From: Echinarachnius parma
Lineage: Eukaryota; Echinodermata; Echinoidea; Clypeasteroida; Echinarachniidae
Reading direction: 5' to 3'
DNA length: 64,000 bases
Assembly (NCBI GenBank): GCA_037951105.1
Contig: JBAMJV010001357.1
Span: forward strand, 24,527 to 88,526
Part shown: positions 9,262-19,489 of the stretch, in pieces
Position numbering within the stretch: the first letter of the stretch is position 1
Layout of the letters: every line of letters begins with the position of its first letter
The notes under the pieces: generated by a model
Databases searched by the model: none
The model's input: the letters and a program-made list of their open reading frames with translations, nothing else
What the model was told of the DNA's origin: nothing
Translations under genes and position numbers: made by a program

Positions 9262-11089
9262 TGTCACAGTAGATTTGAATTAAGCCTAGTTTGTTTACGT
9301 GTGTTTGGGCAAGGACCCCAGCACGTGCACGGCGCGATGATGCTTTGTTATGGAATCGGGTATTATTACGATGTGTCGCTCCAGTAGGCAGCGCTGGTTT
9401 AATTTGTTATTGCTCATTTGTTTGCCCGGCATAGCAGCAAAGCTGTTTGTTGATTTACGGGATAGCGCGATCGCGTGCCACACCGTGATTGGTGCGCACG
9501 ATCGGACACCGCACCCAGGTTGGGTTTGCCGAGCTGTAACTCGGGGCTGTGTTTTGCATATAAATGTTTGCCTCACCTAGTAACGGGACGATAGGCTCGT
9601 AGCCGTACTTGTAGGGCCAATTGTAGTTGAGCGTCAAGTCACATGATAGCATGGTGATTGATGAGTGGGTAAATTAATGATTGGTGAGAGAGGAATTTAC
9701 ACTTATCAGTTGGTGATTGGGTGAACGGTATTGTACACTGCTGGATGTGGTGATTCTGTGAATGAGTTTTGGGGCGCTTTGGTGAGACGTCAGAAGCCAT
9801 TAAGATCTGGTTGAGAGCGGACCTGTTTGAGCCACCAATAGGAGGCGTGTCTCGAGACACGGCCGGAGTTCTGGGAGAATGTGTACTTTGCTGTTGAGAG
9901 CGAGTGTTTTCCCCGTATTCATAGCTGCCAAGTAGTCGGGCTGTATATGCAGACTGTGCAGACGACCGTAGAAAGAGACCGAATTCCTCCGGGAGGGCAA
10001 GCATCGGTCCACAGCTTCTCACGGGCTTCTCATACCAAGGATAGCTGTGAGTTCTGAACTTGTTTATGATTAATTAATTTTATAAAATGTATTATTTAAC
10101 TGTAGTAATTTCTGGACAAACCAGTAAATATATTCTGATACGATATATGTACTGCAAGCAAAATGTAGATAATTATAGAGAGTAATGTATACTATAGTAA
10201 ATGAATGGTATCTTTATAATATCACCATTGAGAGTATGCGATGAATATTATATTACGTATGGAAAGGTAACGATTGATTCATTGAATATACATTAGTCGG
10301 TAAAATTAGACATGATATGTAACCGAAGATAACTTGTTTGCGTTACACAATCTGTTGCAAAGATGTTTGTATGTGCTAACTGCATACAAGAAGTGATCAA
10401 ATGATAACATGCGATTAATATGTCAGCAAGAAGATACTGCTTTAATATATATTTGCAAGTGTTATGGATGCTTTTTCTTTGCAGCCGCATTCGCTTAGGC
10501 GGAATTTGGATTCCGGGCACCGGGCATCGGGACTCGGGAGGGATCACCGACGGCCAAGGGTTACGTCGCCACCGAGGACAGCGGGTACGTGGGCGGTTCT
10601 TTCGCGCCAGATGACAACGTGGTTTTCGGGAGCAGAGGCTTCGCGCACAGCGTACGGTCACGCGTTAGGACGTCGACATCGAACTGGGTTCGACCCGCAC
10701 TACTTCGCGTTGGGCACTCTTCGGGACTGCGTGAGATCACCGACGGACAAGGGCTACGTCGCCACCGTGGACAACGGGAACGTGGGCGGTTCTTTCGCGC
10801 CAGATGACTACGCGGGTACTCGGGAGCAGGGGCTTCGCGCGCACAGCGTATGGTCACGCGTCAGGACGTCGACATCGAACTGGGTTCGACCCGCACTACC
10901 TCGCGTGGGGCGCTCTTCCGCTGGAGATTCGGTATCACATGAACTATAAATATTAGCTGTTAGCTTGAACTAATGAATACTTTAAATATGATCAATGATT
11001 TGAACAATTACTTGTTATTAAACTCTCATTTTATTTCTTAATACCTGTGTACCTAGTGCTTTAATTCACTTGTACTGTGGTAGGCCGCA
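9262..11089 (+). repeat. 5' LTR
   Basis: 1828 bp, TG...CA ends. The AT-rich central part is followed by a GC-rich 3' third containing a 193-bp tandem duplication starting at about 10542 and 10735 (GATCACCGACGG start in both). The LTR is unusually long compared with the 1.55-kb internal region. The strand is set by the gag frame and the primer-binding/purine-tract order. Confidence 0.85.
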
Positions 11090-11418
11090 AAACCTTTGCC
11101 AATTTTTGGCGACCACGAAGGGACTTTCTTTAAAGGGTTTGTAGCTGATGTAATAATTTGAGAAAATATTTATCATTGATTCGCATTTTTATGTACAATT
11201 GTGATTATATATATCGCATTAAACATTGCTCTGTACTAACGTAGAAGTTCCGAGTTCTTTTGTTGTTACTACAGGAGCTTCTACGTGACTAGCTGTACCG
11301 TTGCTCTGCCCCTGTCTCTGCGGTCAAGTCTGTTCACCTCTGCTCGACTCAGCCTGACAATTGGTGAGTGCTTTTTACCCCCCCCCCCTTGTGCTGATTG
11401 TTTTGAGGTGCAAATAAG
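11090..11418 (+). other. LTR element leader with primer-binding-like site
   Basis: Contains TTTTTGGCGACCACGAAGGG at about 11103, a T/A-rich leader, and a C run at about 11380. It lies between the 5' LTR and the gag start at 11419. No open frame of interest. Confidence 0.5.
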
Positions 11419-12486
11419 ATGGATTTGGGTAACCTTGTGTCGATTGGGAGGACACTCGGGTTGGAGGGGAGTGCATTGAAGCAATTTGTTGATGGTGAGC
11501 ATGCGAGAGAGAAGGCGGAACAGGACAATGAGAGAGATCAGAGAGGGGTAGAACGGGATAACTTAAAGGAAGAGCAAGCATTGTTGAGTTAAAGTTAAAG
11601 AGAGCTTGAGGAGTTGAGAAGTAGTAATCTAGCTGGCGTAGGCAATGTAGGGCAGTCGGATGATGCTGCTGCAGCTGCGGGTAGGGCGCCTAAGTTGCCA
11701 ACTTTCCAGGATGGGAAGGATCAAATGGATGCATATTTGAATAGGTTTGAGCGCTATGCGAAGGCTCAACAGTGGCCTGTCAAGTAATGGGCATCAAATT
11801 TGAGTGCGCTTCTTACAGGCAAGGCCTTTGAAACTTACGCTAGAATCGATGAAGATGATTCACGGGATTACACTAAAGTTAAGCAAGCGCTATTGGAGCG
11901 ATATTCTTTGACTAGTGAGGGGTTTCGCAAGAAGCTGCGTGCAGCGAAACCGGAGAGTGGAGAATCTGCTTCTCAGTTTGTGAGCAGAATGCGGAGCTAT
12001 CTAAATAATTGGATGAGATGATCGGGGTTGCAACCCGGGTATGAGAATTTGATTGAGTTGATGTTGATGGAACAATTCTATTCGAGTTGTTCATCCTCAA
12101 TGGCCACTTTCATCAAGGAAAGTCGGCCAAGGAGACTTGACCGCATGGTCGATGCCGCCGATAGGTACATTGAATCACGTACTGGGTGGAATGTGCACCC
12201 CAGTAGTGAGGAGCAACCTGATGCCGAACATGTTTAATATAGTCCTAGTCTTGAAACGGGTGGTCATCAGAACAAGCCGGTCAGCGGGCCAAAAGGGGGT
12301 GGGGCACCAAAGAAGGGTGCATGCTTTATTTTCGGTAGGCCAGGGCATATGGCACGTGACTGCAACAAGCGACCTCGGGCAGAGAAGCTGGGGGCCGGCC
12401 TGGATGAACCTGACCCGTGGTCAGGAGAGGATAATGATGTTGACGTCAGCATCGGTGCGGGGTTAAAGGATCGAGGGAAAAGTTAG
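11419..12486 (+). pseudogene. Retrotransposon gag, interrupted by stops
   Basis: One continuous reading frame of 355 codons runs from ATG at 11419 to TAG at 12484, but has four in-frame stops: TAA at 11590, TAA at 11785, TGA at 12019 and TAA at 12235. There is no frameshift. The middle (about 11680-12230) resembles the retrotransposon gag/SCAN-like capsid fold, with LPTFQDGKDQMDAY, ALLTGKAFETYARI and KQALLERYSL. Near the end is a CCHC zinc-knuckle-like GRPGHMARDC in which the expected second Cys is Phe. Gag normally forms the particle that packages element RNA. This copy could not make it, so any mobility must have used proteins from elsewhere. Confidence 0.75.
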
Positions 12487-12643
12487 TGTCGGTGCTGATT
12501 ACGCTTGTAGACGGCATTAAAAAAGAAGGGCTAAAATTTAATTTGCATTTAGAAGAGTTGTAAAATGTTGTTAAATTGAGCGCTGGAGAAGTAGTGGGTT
12601 TTTTTTTTTTTTTTGAAAAAAAAAACTTAAGAAGGGGGTGAAT
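12487..12643 (+). other. Remnant between gag and 3' LTR, with polypurine tract
   Basis: A short AT-rich stretch with T and A runs (12597-12625) replaces the pol region. It ends with AAGAAGGGGGTGAA, a plausible polypurine tract directly before the 3' LTR. Confidence 0.5.
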
Positions 12644-14470
12644 TGTCACAGTAGATTTGAATTAAGCCTAGTTTGTTTACGTGTGTTTGGGCAAGGACCC
12701 CAGCACGTGCACGGCGCGATGATGCTTTGTTATGGAATCGGGTATTATTACGATGTGTCGCTCCAGTAGGCAGCGCTGGTTTAATTTGTTATTGCTCATT
12801 TGTTTGCCCGGCATAGCAGCAAAGCTGTTTGTTGATTTACGGGATAGCGCGATCGCGTGCCACACCGTGATTGGTGCGCACGATCGGACACCGCACCCAG
12901 GTTGGGTTTGCCGAGCTGTAACTCGGGGCTGTGTTTTGCATATAAATGTTTGCCTCACCTAGTAACGGGACGATAGGCTCGTAGCCGTACTTGTAGGGCC
13001 AATTGTAGTTGAGCGTCAAGTCACATGATAGCATGGTGATTGATGAGTGGGTAAATTAATGATTGGTGAGAGAGGAATTTACACTTATCAGTTGGTGATT
13101 GGGTGAACGGTATTGTACACTGCTGGATGTGGTGATTCTGTGAATGAGTTTTGGGGCGCTTTGGTGAGACGTCAGAAGCCATTAAGATCTGGTTGAGAGC
13201 GGACCTGTTTGAGCCACCAATAGGAGGCGTGTCTCGAGACACGGCCGGAGTTCTGGGAGAATGTGTACTTTGCTGTTGAGAGCGAGTGTTTTCCCCGTAT
13301 TCATAGCTGCCAAGTAGTCGGGCTGTATATGCAGACTGTGCAGACGACCGTAGAAAGAGACCGAATTCCTCCGGGAGGGCAAGCATCGGTCCACAGCTTC
13401 TCACGGGCTTCTCATACCAAGGATAGCTGTGAGTTCTGAACTTGTTTATGATTAATTAATTTTATAAAATGTATTATTTAACTGTAGTAATTTCTGGACA
13501 AACCAGTAAATATATTCTGATACGATATATGTACTGCAAGCAAAATGTAGATAATTATAGAGAGTAATGTATACTATAGTAAATGAATGGTATCTTTATA
13601 ATATCACCATTGAGAGTATGCGATGAATATTATATTACGTATGGAAAGGTAACGATTGATTCATTGAATATACATTAGTCGGTAAAATTAGACATGATAT
13701 GTAACCGAAGATAACTTGTTTGCGTTACACAATCTGTTGCAAAGATGTTTGTATGTGCTAACTGCATACAAGAAGTGATCAAATGATAACATGCGATTAA
13801 TATGTCAGCAAGAAGATACTGCTTTAATATATATTTGCAAGTGTTATGGATGCTTTTTCTTTGCAGCCGCATTCGCTTAGGCGGAATTTGGATTCCGGGC
13901 ACCGGGCATCGGGACTCGGAGGGATCACCGACGGCCAAGGGTTACGTCGCCACCGAGGACAGCGGGTACGTGGGCGGTTCTTTCGCGCCAGATGACTACG
14001 TGGTTTTCGGGAGCAGAGGCTTCGCGCACAGCGTACGGTCACGCGTTAGGACGTCGACATCGAACTGGGTTCGACCCGCACTACTTCGCGTTGGGCACTC
14101 TTCGGGACTGCGTGAGATCACCGACGGACAAGGGCTACGTCGCCACCGTGGACAACGGGAACGTGGGCGGTTCTTTCGCGCCAGATGACTACGCGGGTAC
14201 TCGGGAGCAGGGGCTTCGCGCGCACAGCGTATGGTCACGCGTCAGGACGTCGACATCGAACTGGGTTCGACCCGCACTACCTCGCGTGGGGCGCTCTTCC
14301 GCTGGAGATTCGGTATCACATGAACTATAAATATTAGCTGTTAGCTTGAACTAATGAATACTTTAAATATGATCAATGATTTGAACAATTACTTGTTATT
14401 AAACTCTCATTTTATTTCTTAATACCTGTGTACCTAGTGCTTTAATTCACTTGTACTGTGGTAGGCCGCA
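12644..14470 (+). repeat. 3' LTR
   Basis: 1827 bp. Nearly identical to the 5' LTR: one G is missing at about 13918 relative to 10537, and one base differs (AGATGACTACG here, AGATGACAACG there). The open frames seen in both LTRs are duplicates of each other and not genes. Confidence 0.85.
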
Positions 14471-14815
14471 AACCGGTTCTTCTAATAACCATTTGGGCTA
14501 TACCCTTATTGTCTAATATCCACTTGGTCCAAACCCACTTAGTCTAATGCCATTTCGTCTAATCACCAGATTGTTTAATATTCGATTCGTCTAATATCAC
14601 TTCGTCTAATATCTATTTGGGCTACACCCACTTCGGCTATATCCAGATGGGCAGTTCATCACTTTGTCTAATCACAATTTCTTCAACTTCCCGTTTGGTC
14701 TAATTGACAGTTGGGCTACTCCCATTTGGGCTAATGTCCCACTTGGGCTAATGACCACATAGTCTAATGCCCATTTAGTCTAATGACCATTTGGTCTAAA
14801 GGACGTTAGTGTAAA
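14471..14815 (+). repeat. TCTAAT minisatellite, right part
   Basis: About 20 imperfect units such as CCACTTAGTCTAATGCC, CATTTGGGCTATACC and CATTTGGTCTAA. The variable positions alternate TCG/TAG/TGG and TCTAAT/GGCTAT, so units are diverged. It continues the array at 9166-9261 that the LTR element split. Confidence 0.9.
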
Positions 14816-15303
14816 GTTTGATATGATAATTGTAATTCAGTATCAGTAATAGTGCCCACTAAGTTCAACAGGGGCCGCGAAAAGGTGTTGAAAGAAGTGT
14901 GCTGAGTTGCTGACCACATTTCAATAATTGTTATATAGTGTGTTATTATTATGTTTATGTATTTTTTTTTTTTTAGCCAAAAAAAGTGGGGGCTCCACCC
15001 CCAGCCCCCACCCGATTCCGGGCCCTGTTCAAGAAGTGTCTTAACCCATGTTATATCCTATGCACCCGTCCGAAACTAGACAAGTCAAAATTACCACTAA
15101 ATAACCAGTGTAATACAAGTATATGTTGTGAAAGCATAAGGTTACCCTATAGTTTATAAATGTGTGTGAAATATCTTAATATTAACCTGTGAATCATGTT
15201 TCCGGTCATATTTGCTCCTCTCTGTAGTCAAATGAACCATGCTAGCAGACATCGTTTGTTGTGTGTGCCAAAATAATGTTGCTTATGAAACTTGTTTGAA
15301 AGC
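14816..15303. other. Spacer with a short G/C repeat, no gene seen
   Basis: AT-rich DNA with a T run near 14963 and a GTGGGGGCTCCACCCCCAGC hairpin-like fragment near 14986. No coding signal. Confidence 0.3.
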
Positions 15304-15919
15304 TTTAGGTGGTATCTCACCGGGCTGGAGACTAGTTGGCGACTAGTTGGCGACTCAGTCTCTGCTAGTCGCGGAGACGTCTCCGCGACGTCACCGCGAC
15401 GTCTCCTGGAGACTAGCCGGGTCGCCGGGGAGTCACGGGGAATGTGGGCGTAGATACTTACGTAATACCTATTCATCAGGGGGAATGAATGAATAGATAT
15501 TCCCCCTAGTTGAATAGGTATCAATGACAAATCTACGCCCATTGTGCCGGGGAAATCAAACGTGTCTGACTTTTTCCAGTCTCCGCGACGTCTCATGGAG
15601 ACTAGCCGGGTCACCAGGGAGTCGCGGAAAAATCTCCAGCAGGTCTCCAGCAGGTCTCCGCGACGTCTCTGCGACGTCTCCGAAATCTACTGGAGACCAA
15701 GGCGACTGAGAGGAGACGTCGCGGCGACGTCTCCGCGACTTTGTTTGACGGTGCTTGACCCACTTTAGAGACCACGTGACTGAAGTTTTTATCATCTAGT
15801 TGTAGATCTAGATGTATACAGACAGGCAGAAGTCGCGGCGACGTCGCGGCAACCTTGTGGAGACTCGAGTCGCCAACAGGTCGCCAACAAGTCTCCAGCC
15901 CGGTGAGATACCACCTTTA
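15304..15919. mobile_element. TIR DNA transposon, non-autonomous
   Basis: About 616 bp with perfect inverted ends of at least 25 bp: AGGTGGTATCTCACCGGGCT and its inverse AGCCCGGTGAGATACCACCT. Inside both ends are many short copies of GTCTCCGCGACGTC-like and GTCGCCAAC-like motifs, resembling the subterminal binding-site clusters of many cut-and-paste transposons. A smaller palindrome lies in the middle (about 15446-15541, GGGCGTAGAT against ATCTACGCCC), possibly a nested element. There is no transposase. Confidence 0.85.
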
Positions 15920-16369
15920 AACAGTGGCAAGCTTAATTTTGACATTGGAAGATTGGAGGATTTTCTTTTCTTTTTGTAGATATTTGTTAGACTATTGATG
16001 CCTTGAAATGCCGCGTGTGCCACTTGCGGGGAGGGGAGGGGGGGGGGGGGGGGGGGAGGTATACCGCTTTGTTTTGACATACGAGATAATTGATTGCTTG
16101 AAGTTGTACGAGCTTGCAATTCCACATTAATATTTATTAGGTTATTTTGCCCAAAAATACGAAAAGAAAACATTTGTTTGGACCCTGATGACAAAATGAC
16201 AATTCAATTAAACAATGAAATGAAAACTTCTAAAAGGATTATAAAAGTTACTATTTATGAAACAAATATCAATAAAAACATAGAGAATTTAAATATTTTC
16301 TGTATGCAGAATATACACATTTTGTATTTTTTTTACAATTAAAAGTGGATGTATAAATTAGGTTTTTAA
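15920..16369. other. Spacer with G run, no gene seen
   Basis: Contains a G run at about 16038-16056 and AT-rich sequence. Open frames here show no recognisable motif. Confidence 0.3.
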
Positions 16370-16562
16370 CCTTAGAATTAACAAGTCTTAGCTCATACAA
16401 CGATTGTTTTCTTTCCCACTCGTATACAGATACACACACACACACACACAAAAAGCTTCCATAAAAGCTGGGGGGGGGGTGGGGGCGTGAGGATAATTGT
16501 ACATGTCATCTCCCCACCTTGTGAGGATCCCCCTCATCCCCCCGTTGTCTACGCCCCTGTTT
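16370..16562 (-). mobile_element. Inverted copy of the AGGGGCGTAGAC element
   Basis: Reads as the reverse complement of 6206-6400: CGATTGTTTTCTTTCCCACT at the left, G run, TGTACATGTCATCTCCCCAC, GGATCCCCCTCATCCCCC, then TCTACGCCCCTG at the right. It contains a CA microsatellite (16433-16449). Confidence 0.6.
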
Positions 16563-16909
16563 GACGATATACGATGTTATGGACCTGTTCTTTTTTTGAA
16601 GGTACCTGATTATAACGCCCACTATCTTGCTTTCTTTTAGGTGGTCAATGTATACACTGTTTGATGAAATTCGTCTATAAAGTCCACTTGTTTATAGCGG
16701 CCACATATCTATTTTCCCTTGGGTGGTGAGCGTACGAACGATATTTTGGGACTTGTCTATGAAGGTCACCTGATTGAAGCGGCCAATTAGTTTTCTCTTA
16801 TATACAGGTTTCGTCTAGTGAAACCGCTGTGGCTAAATATCCATAGAGCTAAAATTACAGCCCTATGTAATCTTTCATACGGTATGCAGGCGGTGGCCAT
16901 CACAGAGGT
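16563..16909. other. Spacer, no gene seen
   Basis: A loosely repeated text (GGTACCTGATTATAACGCCC, GTCACCTGATTGAAGCGGCC, AGTCCACTTGTTTATAGCGG) suggests a degenerate tandem unit of roughly 65-110 bp. No coding signal. Confidence 0.35.
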
Positions 16910-17350
16910 CAGTGTGGGCGATCGTTAGACCAAATGAGAATTAGACTAAAGGGTCATTAGCTGAAATAGTGTGTAGACGAAATGGCATTAGACGAACTGC
17001 TTTTAGACCAGGTGGAAAATAGACCTATTGGTATTAGACGAAATGGTAATAGACCAAATGGATATAGACCAAACGGTAATTAGACGAATTGCATATAGAC
17101 CAAGTGAAGAGAAGCCTAACTGGGAATTAGACGAACTGATATTAGACGAAGTGATAATAGACGAAACGAGGAAGAAAAAAAAGTAGACGAATTGACAATT
17201 AGCCCATTTGGTGATTAGACAAAACGGCAATTGCCTAAATGGGCATTAGACCTAGTGATTATTAGACCAAATGGGTTTAGCCGAAGTGGAGTTAGACGAA
17301 CTGATGATTAGACCAAGTGGTATTAGACCAAGTGAATATAGACCGTTGTT
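16910..17350 (-). repeat. TCTAAT minisatellite, reversed array
   Basis: The same minisatellite in opposite orientation, for example GACGAAATGGCATTAGAC and GACCAAGTGGTATTAGACC, about 20 units. Together with 9166-14815 it forms an inverted pair of arrays about 2 kb apart that encloses the 15.3-15.9 kb transposon. Confidence 0.9.
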
Positions 17351-17687
17351 TCTGGCGTATTTTCGTATAGTTAGGTGGATCTGTAAATGATGCGCTTGAT
17401 GTAGAAGGATTGTGTTCAAGATGGGAGCAAAAGGTTCTCAAAATTATCTTACCGATGCTTTGATGGATCTCTATTTGGGGTGCCCTTTTACTTCAAAATG
17501 TTCTGACAAGCCATGCAGAAGAAAAAAAATCATCAGAATTGATTTGTTTATTTGCTGATCCTCCCCCACCCCCCCGCACCCCCCGCCCCCTCCCCCGGCC
17601 CACTCCCTGGATCCGCCCTGACCCCCTTACCAGTGAAGGGTGTCCAAATGATCGTGTCCTATATAAAGGCCGGGTGCGGTTCGTTAT
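17351..17687. other. Spacer with C-rich stretch, no gene seen
   Basis: Includes a C-rich segment at 17561-17625. No coding signal that survives inspection. Confidence 0.3.
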
Positions 17688-17860
17688 TCCGAAGGTTCGT
17701 TATTCCGAAGGTTCGTTATTCCGAAGGTTCGCTATTCCTAAAATGAAATCTGGTTCGTTATTCCGAAGGTTCGTTATTCCGAAGGTCCGTTATTCCGAGG
17801 GTTCGTTATTCCGAAGGTTCGCTATTCCTAAAATGAAATCGGGTTCGTTAATCCAAAAAT
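17688..17860 (+). repeat. GGTTCGTTATTCCGAA array, forward
   Basis: About eight units of a 15-16 bp repeat, with two ATGAAATC(T/G)GGTTCGTTA interruptions spaced regularly. It forms the left arm of an inverted array pair with 18016-18255. Confidence 0.9.
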
Positions 17861-18015
17861 GAATTTGGGTTTGTTATAATGCTATAATTTCATATAAAGA
17901 GATAAAATAAACTTAATTGTTTGATTGGTCTGGCCAAGGGAGGGAAAGGGGGAGGGGTATGCTTAATGCAGGCTGTAAATTAAATAAACAAAACACAAAC
18001 TATAGTATTATAACA

Positions 18016-18255
18016 AGCCCGATTTAATTTTCGGAATAACGAACCCGATTTTATTTTCGGATCAACGAACCTTCGGAATAACGAACCTTCGGAATAACGA
18101 ACCCGATTTTATTTTCGGATCAACGAACCTTCGGAATAACGAACCTTCGGAATAACGAACCTTCGGAATAACGAACCTTCGGAATAACGAACCTTCGGAA
18201 TAACGAACCTTCGGAATAACTGAACCTTCGGAATAACGAACCTTCGGAATAACGG
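18016..18255 (-). repeat. TTCGGAATAACGAACC array, reverse arm
   Basis: Twelve or more units of the reverse complement of the 17688-17860 repeat, with two copies of GATTTTATTTTCGGATCAACG as interruptions. About 155 bp of ordinary sequence (17861-18015) separates the arms, so the locus can fold into a long hairpin. Confidence 0.9.
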
Positions 18256-18960
18256 ACTGTAACCTAAAGGCCTACGTTGGAATTGAAAGCAATTTTTTTA
18301 AATAGAATGAAGAGGTGGCGAAAATGGGCAGAAAAATCTATACAGGCCTAACCTATACATAGGAGGTTTTACGGTCAGGTGGTGAGCTTAATTTATCACT
18401 TTCTTGAGGATATTATTTTTAAAATTTGCGATTGGATGACCAAGTTTTGTGGCATACGCTGTTCTTCGGCTTCCATGATTTTTGTCTGAATTTATTCATT
18501 ACTGCACATTTATATTAATTTACAAGTCGTATAGTTGTTGCGATTGGTTACAGACTTCGGTTTATATGATAATGCGTTACATAATTATGGAAAAAGGGTA
18601 ATGTCACTTCGATGTTCGTGTTCTTTCATTAGCTGGTGATGATCAGCCTACATGGCATGACATTTATCATCCTCAAACAGTCTCTCTTCTTTTCTTCTCC
18701 CTCTCTTTTTTTTGTTTTGGTTTTGGTATAGGCTGAAAAGTGGTACGTATGAATCCGTACCATCCGTAGCGGCTCCGCCGGGCCTGCCTCCCACACCCTT
18801 CCCCTGCTTAGTAATTTCGCTCCCTGTGTTGGGGTGCATATTTATTAGTGTGTCAATTATTTGTTTTCTTTGTGAAAATATATTCAAAATTTATGGTCGA
18901 TCAAATCATAACACGCTTTCCCAGATACAGTCAATTTGAAGCCCGAATTTCCTATCTAGG
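18256..18960. other. Spacer, no gene seen
   Basis: AT-rich with a GTACGTATGAATCCGTACC hairpin near 18741. The following GCTCCGCCGGGCCTGCCTCC block is similar in style to the G/C-run elements. No coding signal. Confidence 0.3.
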
Positions 18961-19480
18961 TAACCACCGGATTGCACAATTTAAATTTTAAAAATGCAAA
19001 AGCTCTCTACCGTGAGAGGGGGATACCCCCCTCCGACAAGTACCCTCCCCTCGCTCAGTCACTTCGCTCCCTCAGGCTTGGTCGCTTCGCTCCTTGCAAT
19101 GTCTCACTCTCACATATGGCTCAAAGTTGGCAGCACTGCGAGTGTGGTTGGGCATGAGCCCCTACACACACAAAATCGTGAGCCCCCATAGGTTTTGCCC
19201 CACCCCCCCCCCCCCACCCTCGCAATCCAAAACTGTCGCTTCGCTCCTTGCAATGTCTCACTCTCACATATGGCTCAAAGTTGGCAGCACTGCGAGTGTG
19301 GTTGGGCATCGAGCCCCTACACACACAAAATCGTGAGCCCCCATAGGTTTTGCCCCCCCCCCCCCCCCCCCCCCCCCCACTGAGCCACTTTCGGCAGGTG
19401 GTCTCGGCCACGAAAAAATTGGTCTTGGTCCGGTGAACGGCAAATCACCCCCCCCCCCCCCCCCCCGGTGTTAGAACCTG
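18961..19480. repeat. G/C-run element with internal duplication
   Basis: Two direct copies of a block of about 145 bp (from GTCGCTTCGCTCCTTGCAAT through CACTCTCACATATGGCTCAA, GTGGTTGGGCAT and CATAGGTTTTGCCCC) at about 19080 and 19230, each ending in a C run. Further C runs follow at 19355-19378 and 19448-19466. It is related in inverted orientation to 6950-7060. Confidence 0.65.
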
Positions 19481-19489
19481 TCAACGCCA

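Larger units (their letters stand above)
9262..14470 (+). mobile_element. LTR retrotransposon with gag only
   Basis: Two long direct repeats (9262-11089 and 12644-14470) bound a 1554-bp internal region. Each begins TGTCACAG and ends GGCCGCA. Just inside the 5' LTR is a primer-binding-like TTGGCGACCACGAAGGGAC, and just before the 3' LTR a purine tract AAGAAGGGGGTGAA. The only recognisable protein is a broken gag. No protease, reverse transcriptase, RNase H or integrase could be found, and the internal space is too small to hold them. The LTRs differ by only one base and one 1-bp indel that I can see, so insertion was recent. A clean target-site duplication was not found. The gag type suggests a Gypsy-like lineage; this is inference. 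Confidence 0.85.

Noticed and set aside
9295..10949. Several open frames of 65-161 codons on both strands, repeated at 12677-14330
   Set aside because: They are identical pairs because both lie in the LTRs. None shows a protein motif, and overlapping frames on both strands are open in the GC-rich part.
17539..17862. 107-codon frame with RRFVIPKVRYSEGSLF repeats
   Set aside because: Translation of the GTTCGTTATTCCGAA tandem repeat; periodicity explains the repeats.
17688..18255. CRISPR-like array (short regular repeats)
   Set aside because: Units are contiguous 15-16 bp tandem repeats without unique spacers, arranged in two opposed arms, in a clearly eukaryotic context.
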